From assembly GCA_002395225.1 (NCBI GenBank), contig DGWH01000034.1:1-16232 (forward strand): DNA of 16,232 bases, given 5' to 3'. This document shows positions 1-7,790 of this stretch, piece by piece. The translations under genes and the position numbers were made by a program. Numbering within the stretch: position 1 is the stretch's first letter; every line of letters begins with the position of its first letter. The stretch comes from Christensenella sp. UBA4263 (GTDB lineage: Bacteria > Bacillota > Clostridia > Christensenellales > Aristaeellaceae). Under the pieces are notes generated by a model. That model made no database searches. It saw only the letters and a program-made list of their open reading frames with translations, and was not told the DNA's origin.

Positions 1-66
1 TTTTCGTCAAGCCCTGAACTGTTACAGAGCGAGAAAACTTTCACGAATCGAACCTCACGGGCAGAC

Positions 67-95
67 TTTACAACAGTCCGGAAATCTGTTATTAT
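67..95 (+). promoter_or_regulatory. Candidate sigma-A promoter ahead of the PAP2 gene
   Basis: TTTACA at 67-72 and TATTAT at 90-95 are separated by 17 bases, close to the vegetative consensus. Transcription would begin near 102 and give a leader of more than 150 bases before the PAP2 gene. No other good promoter was seen before that gene. Prediction from sequence only. Confidence 0.5.
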
Positions 96-140
96 CTCCG
101 AACGTCAGCTCTGTTCTCCAAATAATCCATACAGGAGTTG

Positions 141-228
141 CCAGGTCGCGAAGCGTCAGTTTATCAATTCCATGCCTCAGACAAAGCAACCCGGACAAAT
201 GACTAAAGTTGGAGCCTGAGGAGGTTCC
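141..228 (+). repeat. Short dispersed repeat, copy 1 (leader of the PAP2 gene)
   Basis: This stretch resembles 3497-3587. Over the first 60 bases the two align without gaps at about 43 of 60 positions by hand count. They share TCGC, AGCG and the core CAGTTTATCAA, then ACAAA and CAAATGA. With small gaps the likeness continues through GCCTG to a purine-rich Shine-Dalgarno-like string, GAGGAGG at 218-224. Here that string has no start codon at a useful distance, so it looks like a relic. In copy 2 the matching string is the working ribosome binding site of the next gene. The identity of the element is unknown. Confidence 0.55.
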
Positions 229-323
229 GGTACAGAGCACCGTTTTTCTGTCTGGCAATTGGCATGAAGCATTCCGGACAGAAAAACCGAAGATCCTTTT
301 TATCTGAAATGGAGGAAAAAAAC

Positions 324-1286
324 TTGGATATTCAGTACCTGCTGTTTCTGCAAAATTTCAGAAACAGCATAAATGACGCATGGACTCCGTTTATGGAGTT
401 TGTCTCTTCTTTTGCCGTCGACTATCTGATCCTGATTCCGATCTTTTTCTACTGGTTCATCGACAAGCGGAAGGGACTCTATACCCTGGTGTCCTATTAC
501 CTCTGCATGTTCCTGACGCCGCTGATCAAGCTGACCGCCTGCGTCTATCGTCCGTGGATCCGGGATGCACGCATCCTGCCGGCCGGTGATTCCATCCGGA
601 CGGCAACCGGCTATTCTTTTCCCAGCGGCCACACGACCACCGCGACACCGCTGGCCGGCGGAACGGCCGTCAACATCTGGAAGAACAGACGATTCCGCTG
701 GCTGTCCGTCCTGTTTGTCGTCTTTTTTCTGCTGACCGCATTTTCAAGAAACTATCTGGGCGTTCACACGCCGCAGGATGTTTGCGTTGCCCTCATCCTT
801 TCGGTATTCAGCCTTGTGGCGGTCTCCTATCTGTTTAGATATCTCGGTGATCATCCGGAAAAAGAGAACCTGTTCCTGCTGGGCGGCTTCATTCTGTCCT
901 GGCTTGGCATTCTGTACATTTCCGTCAAATCCTATCCGATTGACCTGAACGCCGAGGGAAAACCGATTGTCGACCCGGTCAAGATGATGAATGACGGATA
1001 CGGCGATCTGGGAAAGGTCATTGGTTTCATCATTGCCCGCTTCGTGGAGAAAAACTGGATTCGCTTCAAATCTCTGAAAAAGGATGTCCGAATCTTCATT
1101 CTCTGCCTGATCTGCCTGATTCCGATCGTTATGCTTAAAAGCTATATCCGTCCGGTGCTCACCGGTGCTTTCGGTTCTCACTGGGGAAGGCTTCTGTTCT
1201 CCGTGATTCACGCGTTCTATTACATTGCACTGATCCCGCTCATCCTCAAGCTGACAGGAAAAGCGCTGCATTTGCAGGAAGCCTGA
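324..1286 (+). CDS. PAP2-family membrane phosphatase
   Basis: An integral membrane phosphatase of the type-2 phosphatidic acid phosphatase family, which removes phosphate from lipid phosphates such as phosphatidate or undecaprenyl diphosphate at the membrane face. All three family motifs are intact in the 320-residue product counted from TTG 324: K69-x6-R76-P77, PSGH at 100-103, and S141-R142 with H148 and D152. There are about seven to eight hydrophobic segments, including four or more after the catalytic core. ATG codons lie in frame at 264 and 309, but neither has a ribosome binding site. GGAGG at 311-315 sits 8 bases before TTG 324, and the resulting start MDIQYLLFLQNFR is typical of clostridial relatives as I remember them, so I chose TTG. 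The gene stands alone, with its own promoter and terminator. The exact lipid substrate cannot be read from the sequence. Confidence 0.9.
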   Translation: MDIQYLLFLQNFRNSINDAWTPFMEFVSSFAVDYLILIPIFFYWFIDKRKGLYTLVSYYLCMFLTPLIKLTACVYRPWIRDARILPAGDSIRTATGYSFPSGHTTTATPLAGGTAVNIWKNRRFRWLSVLFVVFFLLTAFSRNYLGVHTPQDVCVALILSVFSLVAVSYLFRYLGDHPEKENLFLLGGFILSWLGILYISVKSYPIDLNAEGKPIVDPVKMMNDGYGDLGKVIGFIIARFVEKNWIRFKSLKKDVRIFILCLICLIPIVMLKSYIRPVLTGAFGSHWGRLLFSVIHAFYYIALIPLILKLTGKALHLQEA

Positions 1287-1300
1287 TTAGTCCATATGCC

Positions 1301-1334
1301 GCCTGTTCTGCTCCAACGCAGAACAGGCTTTTTT
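1301..1334 (+). terminator. Intrinsic terminator after the PAP2 gene
   Basis: A perfect 11-base-pair stem (GCCTGTTCTGC at 1301-1311 with its complement at 1318-1328), a 6-base loop, then six T. It begins 14 bases after the PAP2 stop and separates that gene from the MoxR cluster. Confidence 0.9.
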
Positions 1335-1357
1335 GTTGTCCGGCGGCCCCTTCTGTG

Positions 1358-1386
1358 TTGCCTTTTCGGATACAAACAGATACAAT
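1358..1386 (+). promoter_or_regulatory. Candidate sigma-A promoter of the MoxR cluster
   Basis: TTGCCT at 1358-1363 and TACAAT at 1381-1386 are 17 bases apart, right after the upstream terminator and 80 bases before the MoxR start. Position and spacing suit a promoter for all three downstream genes. Confidence 0.6.
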
Positions 1387-1466
1387 GACACCAGAAAAGC
1401 CGGTATGGACCGGGCTCCATTCCCCGCTGTCACTTTTACTCATGCTCATTTCTGAGGTAGCCGAAT

Positions 1467-2414
1467 ATGCTTTACAAAGACATTTCCACTTTCGCTGACC
1501 GCATTGTCAGCAACATTCGTCCCGTACTGGTCGGGAAAGACACACTCATTCGTCAGCTGCTGGCCGCCGTCCTCGCCGGCGGTCACGTACTGCTTGAAGA
1601 TGTCCCGGGAACCGGAAAAACGACCCTGGCAAAAGCCTTTGCCGGATCCATTGCAGGCCGCTATGCCCGCATTCAGTTCACGCCTGACCTGCTCCCCTCG
1701 GATGTGACCGGCATGACCATTTACCGGCAGACCACCGGCACTTTTGAATTTCTTCCGGGGCCCGTTTTTACCAACGTCCTTCTCGCAGATGAAATCAACC
1801 GTGCCACACCCAGAACGCAGTCTGCACTGCTTGAGGCCATGGAAGAGCGTCAGGTTACGGAAAACGGGAACACCTATCCGCTGCAGCCTCCGTTTTTCGT
1901 CATTGCCACACAGAACCCGGTCGAATCCCAGGGAACGTTTCCCCTTCCCGAAGCGCAGATGGACCGGTTTCTGGTCCGCCTGCGCCCCGGATACCCGGAT
2001 ACCGAGCAGTCCGTTCAGATGCTTGAAAGCCGGGACCGGAAAGATCCTCTTGCGGATCTCCAAAGTGTTGCCCGTCCCGAGGATCTGCTGGAGGTCCAGC
2101 GGCTGGCACAGACCTGCCAGATTTCCCGTGACCTCCTTCATTATATTGTTGCTCTCTGCGAATACGCCAGAAATCCGGAAAAAGTCACCCTGGGCCCTTC
2201 GCCGCGGGCCATGCTGATGCTGATGCACATCTCCAAAGTCTGGGCGGCCATGCAGGGCAGGGACTATGTCATCCCGGAGGATATCCGGGAACTGGCCGAC
2301 CCGGTTCTGGCCCACCGCCTGATTCCCGCCGGCTTCCATGAACCCGGAGTTGAACATGCCCTGATTCAGGAGTGCCTCTCAGCGGTTCCTGTCCCTACTG
2401 AGGCCCGGCCATGA
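1467..2414 (+). CDS. MoxR-family AAA+ ATPase
   Basis: A cytoplasmic AAA+ ATPase of the MoxR family, thought to act as a chaperone that matures or inserts partner proteins. Walker A lies at 44-52 (EDVPGTGKT), Walker B at 104-109 (VLLADE), sensor 1 ATQNP at 147-151, the arginine finger near R167 in EAQMDRF, and sensor 2 near R247 in GPSPRA. The C-terminal helical lid follows. At 315 residues it has the usual length for the family. A GAGGT ribosome binding site at 1454-1458 supports the ATG at 1467. The stop overlaps the start of the DUF58 gene by four bases (ATGA), which implies translational coupling. MoxR followed by DUF58 is a well-known pair, which strengthens both calls. Confidence 0.95.
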   Translation: MLYKDISTFADRIVSNIRPVLVGKDTLIRQLLAAVLAGGHVLLEDVPGTGKTTLAKAFAGSIAGRYARIQFTPDLLPSDVTGMTIYRQTTGTFEFLPGPVFTNVLLADEINRATPRTQSALLEAMEERQVTENGNTYPLQPPFFVIATQNPVESQGTFPLPEAQMDRFLVRLRPGYPDTEQSVQMLESRDRKDPLADLQSVARPEDLLEVQRLAQTCQISRDLLHYIVALCEYARNPEKVTLGPSPRAMLMLMHISKVWAAMQGRDYVIPEDIRELADPVLAHRLIPAGFHEPGVEHALIQECLSAVPVPTEARP

Positions 2415-3484
2415 ACATCCTGATCTTCCTTCTGGTCTTTCTGCTGCTCCTTTTCCTGTACCGCATCTGCCTGACGACGCTTGCCCTGCCGCATCTCACT
2501 CTCCAGCGCCATTTCTCAAGGAAAGCCGTCTTTGAAGGGGAGCGCGGCGAGATGACGGAAATCGTGACCAACGCCAGCCTTATTCCCATCATCTGGATTC
2601 GTCTGGAAAGCTCTATTGCCAACGCCCTTCAGTTCACTGAGCAGACCGATCTTGAACTGAACGGTGACCGGCACATTCAGAGCCTGTTCACCCTGCTCCC
2701 CAGGCAGCGCATCATCCGCCGATACCCGGTACAGTTTCGCCGGCGCGGGGCGTATTCCGTCAGCTCCTCTGCCCTGACTGCCGGTGATGTCACCGGAATG
2801 TGCCGGATCATGAAAGAGCAGTCCTGCAGGGCAGATATCCTCGTCTGGCCGAAACTGATTCCGGACCGGGATCTCCCGCCGCTCCTTCTGGGAACCATTG
2901 GACAGTGGCGCCTCGCGCATCCCCTCTCCGAGGATCCCTTTCTGATCCGCGGTCTTCGGGAATACCAGCCGGGCGATCCTGTGCGTGCCATTCACTGGCC
3001 CACGACCGCCAAAACCGGCAGGGTGCATATTGCCCTGCATGATCCCTCCTCCGGCACCCGTCTTCTGGTTCTCCTCAACGGGCAGAAAACGGAAAATCAG
3101 TGGAGCGAACTCATGGACTACGAACAGGCGGCCATTGAATACGGCATCTCCCTGGCCGCCTCCCTGTGCCTGTATGCCCTGCGTCACAACTGTGCTGCCG
3201 GGTTTGCTTCCAACCTGAAACTGACCGGAAGCGAGGAAACGCCGTTCCTTCCGCCCGTGCTTTCCAGCGGACAGCGGGAACAGCTTCTGTGTACCTTTGC
3301 CCGGCTGAAAATATCCTTTACCCTGCGCTTTGAAACCTACCTGAAGACCCTTTCGCCGGATCCCGGCACGGACCTCCTCCTCCTGACTTTCTACCTGACA
3401 GATGAAATGCAGGCCGTGATTCAGTCCCTCCGGCGCCGGGGCCACCGGGTACATATCCATCTTCTTTCTCAGACGCCCGCGTGA
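2411..3484 (+). CDS. DUF58 domain protein
   Basis: A 357-residue membrane-anchored DUF58 protein, the standard partner of MoxR ATPases. One strongly hydrophobic helix lies at residues 2-27. A beta-rich region follows, and the DUF58 signature is at about 179-211, with R183, Y185, PGD at 188-190, R192 and HW at 195-196, then the K201-containing segment. The C-terminal part resembles the von Willebrand A-like half of the family but has no clear metal site, as is common. Its start overlaps the MoxR stop by four bases. The biochemical role of DUF58 proteins is not settled. In Bacillota they are linked to transglutaminase-like membrane proteins and envelope functions, and the third gene of this cluster fits that pattern. 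Confidence 0.93.
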   Translation: MNILIFLLVFLLLLFLYRICLTTLALPHLTLQRHFSRKAVFEGERGEMTEIVTNASLIPIIWIRLESSIANALQFTEQTDLELNGDRHIQSLFTLLPRQRIIRRYPVQFRRRGAYSVSSSALTAGDVTGMCRIMKEQSCRADILVWPKLIPDRDLPPLLLGTIGQWRLAHPLSEDPFLIRGLREYQPGDPVRAIHWPTTAKTGRVHIALHDPSSGTRLLVLLNGQKTENQWSELMDYEQAAIEYGISLAASLCLYALRHNCAAGFASNLKLTGSEETPFLPPVLSSGQREQLLCTFARLKISFTLRFETYLKTLSPDPGTDLLLLTFYLTDEMQAVIQSLRRRGHRVHIHLLSQTPA

Positions 3485-3496
3485 ATAATGAAGAGG

Positions 3497-3587
3497 CCCT
3501 GTCGCTCAGCGACAGTTTATCAAATCCAGGCCATTGACAAATCACTCAGGCAAATGAACAGCGTCGAGGCCTGCAAAGGAGTGCCCT
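3497..3587 (+). repeat. Short dispersed repeat, copy 2 (carries a ribosome binding site)
   Basis: The counterpart of the element at 141-228. It starts with a near-perfect palindrome at 3499-3515 (CTGTCGCT, one base, AGCGACAG). The core CAGTTTATCAA follows, and the element ends in AAAGGAG at 3575-3581, which serves as the ribosome binding site of the gene at 3588. The element fills nearly all of the 103-base gap inside an otherwise tightly packed cluster. The palindrome has only three T after it, so it is not a convincing terminator. Confidence 0.55.
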
Positions 3588-4793
3588 ATGATTCTGCATT
3601 CAAAAAAAGCCGCCCTGCTATGGACAATCCTCATGGTCCTTTCCGGTCTTTTCCCCGTTCCGCTTGCGCTGGTCCTGTACCTGAATCCGACGGTCAATGC
3701 GTCCCTTCCCATTCTCTGCGCAATCACTGGTATCGCCGCGTTCCTGGCAGACTCCCCTTCAAAGCCGCGCCGGATTCTCTGCGGGAGCCTCGGTGCACTC
3801 CTCCTGTGCCTCTGCGGTGCACTCGTTTTCAGTCATCCGCTGCCCCTGCTTTTGATCCCTGTCCTTTATCTGGCACAGCTTCTGTTCCTTCTCCGTCCTC
3901 ACCCGGGAACCTCCCTTTTTAAGCTTCCGTTTTTCCTTTCCTGTCTGGCAATTTACGGCGCGTTCCAGTTTGGCATGATGACCCTGACCAACATCCAATG
4001 GGCAGCTGCTTTTCCGATCTTCCCGGTTTCCTTTCTTCTATTTCTGTTTTCCGGGCTGGTTCTCAACAACCAGGATCTGCTTCAGGTGGAGATCCGGTTC
4101 GGACGCAGGGTTCCGCGTTCCGTGCTCAATGTCAGCCGGCTCAACATTCTTCTTCTCCTGTTTGCCGCTCTGATCATTACCTGCATTCCCCAGATCTCAC
4201 AGTTTCTGCATTTCCTGTACCAGACGCTCAGGGATCTCCTTCTCTCGCTCGCAGCGTTCCTCTCCTCCCTGTTCAGGGATGAAACCGTCCCGGAAAGCGC
4301 TCCTTTGACGGGTTCATCCCTGTTCCCGGCCGCGGAGTCTGCAGCGGAAGCCGCCCCGAATCCCATCCTCGAAATGATCCTCAATCTCATCACCTGGGCC
4401 TTTCTCTTGTCACTTGTTCTCTATCTCCTTTTCCGGATGGCGAAACTGCTGCTCCGTCTTCTGCGCCACCTTGTCCGGCGGTTCCAGCAGTACATCAGCT
4501 CGTTTGACAACGTCTACGTGGACACCTATGAGGATCTGCCCCAGTCCGATGCCATCCGGCAGGGTCTCTTTCGGCGAAACCGAAAGCCCGCGGTTTCCTT
4601 TGGCCGCTCTCCCCGCGGCAAAATCCGCTCCGTCTATCTGAAAAAGCTGCTGCATCATCCGGAATGGTCTCCCTCCGAGACAGCGAAAGATCATCTGTGT
4701 CAGCCGGCCGCCGAGCTCTATGAAAAGGCCCGATACAGTACCCATGACATGACCGATGAAGAAGCCGCACGCTTCGCCTCTCTCGCCGAATAA
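3588..4793 (+). CDS. Multi-membrane protein with DUF4129-like tail, no transglutaminase domain
   Basis: A 401-residue membrane protein with hydrophobic segments at about 8-31, 42-57, 63-82, 87-103, 113-135, 138-159, 184-202 and 263-283. The C-terminal cytoplasmic part (about 300-401) contains YEDLP, RSVYLKKL and a final ELYEKARYS-type motif, like the DUF4129 tail of transglutaminase-type membrane proteins. In the usual MoxR/DUF58 neighbour a transglutaminase domain lies between the membrane bundle and the last helix. Here only about 40 low-complexity residues (229-262) fill that place, and no Cys-His-Asp catalytic set is seen. AAAGGAG at 3575-3581, six bases before ATG, fixes the start. It is probably the membrane scaffold of the MoxR/DUF58 complex. 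The DUF4129 match is by eye and only moderately certain. Confidence 0.8.
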   Translation: MILHSKKAALLWTILMVLSGLFPVPLALVLYLNPTVNASLPILCAITGIAAFLADSPSKPRRILCGSLGALLLCLCGALVFSHPLPLLLIPVLYLAQLLFLLRPHPGTSLFKLPFFLSCLAIYGAFQFGMMTLTNIQWAAAFPIFPVSFLLFLFSGLVLNNQDLLQVEIRFGRRVPRSVLNVSRLNILLLLFAALIITCIPQISQFLHFLYQTLRDLLLSLAAFLSSLFRDETVPESAPLTGSSLFPAAESAAEAAPNPILEMILNLITWAFLLSLVLYLLFRMAKLLLRLLRHLVRRFQQYISSFDNVYVDTYEDLPQSDAIRQGLFRRNRKPAVSFGRSPRGKIRSVYLKKLLHHPEWSPSETAKDHLCQPAAELYEKARYSTHDMTDEEAARFASLAE

Positions 4794-4828
4794 AAAACGT
4801 GAATCAGGCAATCCTGATTCACGTTTTT
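4792..4828. terminator. Bidirectional terminator between convergent genes
   Basis: An 11-base-pair perfect stem (CGTGAATCAGG at 4798-4808 with 4813-4823) and a CAAT loop, flanked by six A before and five T after. It can therefore stop transcription from the MoxR cluster on the plus strand and from the PfkB gene on the minus strand. It begins inside the stop codon of the upstream gene. Confidence 0.9.
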
Positions 4829-4896
4829 CGTTTCTTTCCTCCCGGGTGTTTTGACCATTCGGCGAATTTCAGAAAGCCCATCCGGCCTGAATCTCT

Positions 4897-5784
4897 CTAT
4901 TTCGCCTGCTGCTTCATAAACTCCAGAACCTCCGCCATTTCCGGGATGGACGGCGCGGCACCGGGCTTCAGGATGCACAGGGATGCCGCGTGGGCGGCGG
5001 TCAAAAGGCATTCCGGAATGTCCCTGCCCATGGACCACAGTGCCAGGAAGGTTCCCATAAATGTATCCCCTGCCGCTGTCGTATCCACCGGAAATACCGG
5101 CACTGCCGGCTGCCAGACATCCGTGCCGTCTGCCCCCAGATAACGGGCTCCGCGGGCGTCGCAGGTAATGACCAGACTGGTGTTCGGATACTTCTGCCGC
5201 AGAACAATGGCCGCCTCCCCGTTTCCGGCGAGATACCGGGCTTCCTCCTCGTTGACAAACAGGAGATCAAGGAGATGCAGCGGATAGTGTTCCGTTCCCT
5301 CAACGGGAGATGGATTCATGGCAATCCGCATGCCCCGCTTTTTCGCTTCCCGGATGAGCTCCGGAATACAGCTGACCTCATTTTGCAGAACCAGCAGATC
5401 CCCTGCATCAAACCCGCTGAGTACCTGCCGGACCTGTTCGGGATCCGCTGAGGCATTGGCACCGGGAAAAAGGATAATGGCATTTTCGCCCGAATCGCTG
5501 ACCTGAATGATGGTGTGTCCGCCCGGGACATTCCGTTCCCGGATACAGGAAATGTCCACACCGGCTGACCGAAGCAGGTCAAGGAGCGGTCCTCCGTCTT
5601 TGCCCACATTGCCGGCATGATAGACCCGTGCACCGCTTCGGGCAAGCGCAATGCTCTGGTTGAGCCCTTTCCCGCCGCAGACAACGTTTCTTGACAGGGC
5701 TGCGGCGGTTTCCCCGGGCCGGATGAATGTATGCATCCGATAGACAAAGTCCAGATTCAGTGATCCGAAATTCAGTATTTTCAT
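4897..5784 (-). CDS. PfkB-family carbohydrate kinase, ribokinase-like
   Basis: A cytoplasmic sugar kinase of the PfkB/ribokinase family, which phosphorylates a sugar or nucleoside with ATP. The 295-residue product has the N-terminal substrate region (GSLNLDFVY, PGET), the GGKG-NQ signature at 37-43, a ribokinase-like FPGAN at 106-110, and the second signature DTTAAGDTF at 234-242 with catalytic base D240. Length and motifs are complete. The reading frame runs further upstream, but GAGGAG five bases before the ATG at 5784 marks the start. It lies 74 bases after the NodB-like gene on the same strand and probably shares its transcript. Ribose is one possible substrate. The ribosylnucleoside and fructose branches cannot be excluded. 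Confidence 0.92.
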   Translation of the reverse strand: MKILNFGSLNLDFVYRMHTFIRPGETAAALSRNVVCGGKGLNQSIALARSGARVYHAGNVGKDGGPLLDLLRSAGVDISCIRERNVPGGHTIIQVSDSGENAIILFPGANASADPEQVRQVLSGFDAGDLLVLQNEVSCIPELIREAKKRGMRIAMNPSPVEGTEHYPLHLLDLLFVNEEEARYLAGNGEAAIVLRQKYPNTSLVITCDARGARYLGADGTDVWQPAVPVFPVDTTAAGDTFMGTFLALWSMGRDIPECLLTAAHAASLCILKPGAAPSIPEMAEVLEFMKQQAK

Positions 5785-5858
5785 GTCTGCTCCTCTATGG
5801 GTCATGCCTGGTCTTTGAGCATCGCGGCATTTCCATTTGCCCGCGCTTCCGGGCATGG

Positions 5859-7646
5859 CTATCTCAGCGCCCTTGAAAGCTCCACAAAGTGATAGTATTT
5901 TTCCTCCACCCGTGTCAGATACGCATCCAGCGCCTCTGCCGTATACGGACAGTCATCCGAAATCCGAAGGATCAGGACCGCACCGCTTCGGGTGTTGAGC
6001 CGCATGTCATTGAGCATATCCGATGCGCGTTTGGCTTTATCATCTCCGCAGTCATACGACCCGAAGACGCAGTAGGTAAACCCGAGGTCAAATGCCACTT
6101 CGAGTCCGCGCCGGCTGGCGGCCAGGGCAGGCGGACGGAAATAGCGGGTCAGCGAAGGTTTCCCCGAGACATTGGTCATATCGCCAATGATGTGCAGCAG
6201 CGTATCATAACTGGTCATCAGGTCCGCCCGGAGGGCATCCGCTTCCGTATCATTGATCTCCACATAACGCGTATCTCCGTCAAGACCGATGGCCAGCGGT
6301 GCGCCTGTATGCGTCAGGGTTCCCACATCATGACCGGCAGCGGCAATGGCACGGGCCAGATTGGGATTATTGGCCACACCATCTGTCTGCAGGAAGAACG
6401 TGGCATACGCCTGATGCTTTTCCAGCACATCCAGCACGGCCTGCACGCACATGTCGCTTCCCCAGCCGTGAAACGTCAGAAAAACCTGATTATTCTCGTT
6501 GGGAACGGTTCCTCTTTTGTTTAGCGCCTCCCGTTCCAGATACGTAAAGCCGGGCAGCTGATTCTCCTTCTTCTGTGTCTCCATTCCGATGAAGCCATTG
6601 GTGATCCGCTGCAGCACATTGGTATAACTGGTCTGTCCGGGCATGATCGCCTCCCGGAGTCCGGCCTCAATCCGGCTCTCGGGAAGCGGCCAGGTGTACA
6701 GGAGGGAGGCGTCCGTCAGAATCATTCCGGGGCTCAGCGAAGGATAGGGGGACTTTTCCTCGAGAATATACCGCACATAATTCCCCAGCGTCCCCTCACG
6801 GGGAAAGACGCCCATCCGGAAATTGGCAATTCCTCCAATCTGCAGAGACGGCATTTCCTTTGAGAAAACCTGTTCACAGATGCGCTGCGGTTCACTCAGG
6901 CGCCAGACACTTTCCGGTGTCGCATCAAAGGTGGCCGAGATCACCGGGCAGCCCATCGCGCAGGCGCACTCAAGGAATACCTCGGAGGCAGCGCCCACCG
7001 GCCGCAGGTCAAGTTCTCCCTGATACGCATACCGGATCCGAAGGTTCTCCCGGATATCCAGCAGCGTACACAGGAAATCGGTCGCGCTGATGATCTCTTC
7101 CTCAACCAGCAGCCCGATCTGATGCCCCGCCTGAACAATCTCGGTCAGCGCCTCCATCTCTGTTTCAATCTGGGCACGGGTGACAAAAAATGTGGCAATG
7201 GAGTTCCTGGCACGAAGGGCCCCCAGCACATTGCGGATTTCATCCAGCGGTCCAATGCCCTCAAACGTCAGAATCGTCGCCTCTTTGGAGGTATACAGCC
7301 GCGGCATGACCGCCGTCAGCCGTCCGTTATTCTGCTCAAGCAGGCTTGCGGCGGTTTCAAGCCAGATCAGCTGTTCCTGCGGCGCTGCCGTCGGCTGGGG
7401 CACTTCCTTTACCCCCTGAAAATTCCCCACCGGTTCAGCAGTGGCAGCGTTTGTAAACGTGCGCTCCACCATCTTCCGTATCAGATAGACCTGCGTATGG
7501 TAATAGACGGCCGCCGACAGTGTCAGGATAAACAGAACGGACAGGAACACCGTTGTCCTTGGGGAACGCCAGATCCGCCGGAGGGACCATTTCCGTTTGG
7601 ACTTTGGGGCAGAACGTTTGGGCCGATCTGTTTTTTTATTTCTCAC
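5859..7646 (-). CDS. Membrane-anchored protein with two degenerate NodB (polysaccharide deacetylase-like) domains
   Basis: A 595-residue protein with a basic N-terminus, one membrane helix at about 32-49 and a large outer part. Two regions have the NodB layout. The first begins at about 124 with TFEG (127-130) and ATFFV (151-155). The second begins at about 388 with TFHGWGSD (391-398), ATFFLQTDGVANNPNLARAI (415-434) and RYFRPP (501-506). Active enzymes carry TFDD and an HxxxH metal site. Here TFDD is TFEG in one domain and TFHG in the other, the second domain reads TLTHTG where a zinc motif is expected, and no LH-type last motif is present. Catalysis is therefore doubtful, and a binding or structural role on cell-wall glycans is my inference. 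GGAGGAGG ten bases before GTG 7646 decides the start over the ATG at 7676. Confidence 0.82.
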   Translation of the reverse strand: MRNKKTDRPKRSAPKSKRKWSLRRIWRSPRTTVFLSVLFILTLSAAVYYHTQVYLIRKMVERTFTNAATAEPVGNFQGVKEVPQPTAAPQEQLIWLETAASLLEQNNGRLTAVMPRLYTSKEATILTFEGIGPLDEIRNVLGALRARNSIATFFVTRAQIETEMEALTEIVQAGHQIGLLVEEEIISATDFLCTLLDIRENLRIRYAYQGELDLRPVGAASEVFLECACAMGCPVISATFDATPESVWRLSEPQRICEQVFSKEMPSLQIGGIANFRMGVFPREGTLGNYVRYILEEKSPYPSLSPGMILTDASLLYTWPLPESRIEAGLREAIMPGQTSYTNVLQRITNGFIGMETQKKENQLPGFTYLEREALNKRGTVPNENNQVFLTFHGWGSDMCVQAVLDVLEKHQAYATFFLQTDGVANNPNLARAIAAAGHDVGTLTHTGAPLAIGLDGDTRYVEINDTEADALRADLMTSYDTLLHIIGDMTNVSGKPSLTRYFRPPALAASRRGLEVAFDLGFTYCVFGSYDCGDDKAKRASDMLNDMRLNTRSGAVLILRISDDCPYTAEALDAYLTRVEEKYYHFVELSRALR

Positions 7647-7688
7647 GCGTGCCCCACCTCCTCCAGTGCCGTCCATCCCGGATCCGGC

Positions 7689-7749
7689 AAAAACAAACCA
7701 GGGAGGGATGAGCAGGTGACTTTTTCAAGCAAACCATGCTCTCCCTCCC
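7689..7749 (-). terminator. Possible terminator or attenuator before the NodB-like gene
   Basis: Read on the minus strand, a 13-base-pair stem with one bulge (7737-7749 with 7701-7714) and a 22-base loop is followed by the T-rich TGGTTTGTTTTTG down to 7688. It lies between two same-strand genes and just before the ribosome binding site at 7657-7664, so it may reduce rather than abolish read-through. The large loop lowers confidence. Confidence 0.45.
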
Positions 7750-7755
7750 TCAGTC

Positions 7756-7774
7756 CCTGTCCCGCCGGGACAGG
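7756..7774 (-). other. Small GC-rich hairpin after the low-complexity gene
   Basis: CCTGTCCC at 7756-7763 and GGGACAGG at 7767-7774 form a perfect eight-base-pair stem with a three-base loop, 16 bases beyond the stop of the minus-strand gene. No T run follows on that strand. It could protect the 3' end of the message or assist the T-tailed hairpin just downstream. Confidence 0.5.
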
Positions 7775-7790
7775 TTCATTATGAAAAGAA

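Noticed and set aside
1..218. Two forward frames open from the window edge (to 218 and to 203), possible tail of an upstream gene.
   Set aside because: Neither translation resembles a protein, both are open by chance in a short region, and a promoter and the repeat lie inside them.
55..258. A 67-codon minus-strand frame across repeat copy 1.
   Set aside because: The corresponding minus-strand sequence of copy 2 does not keep the frame, and no start signal is present.
2516..3460. A 314-codon open frame opposite the DUF58 gene.
   Set aside because: Shadow frame in GC-rich coding sequence. Its composition is not protein-like and it has no start signal.
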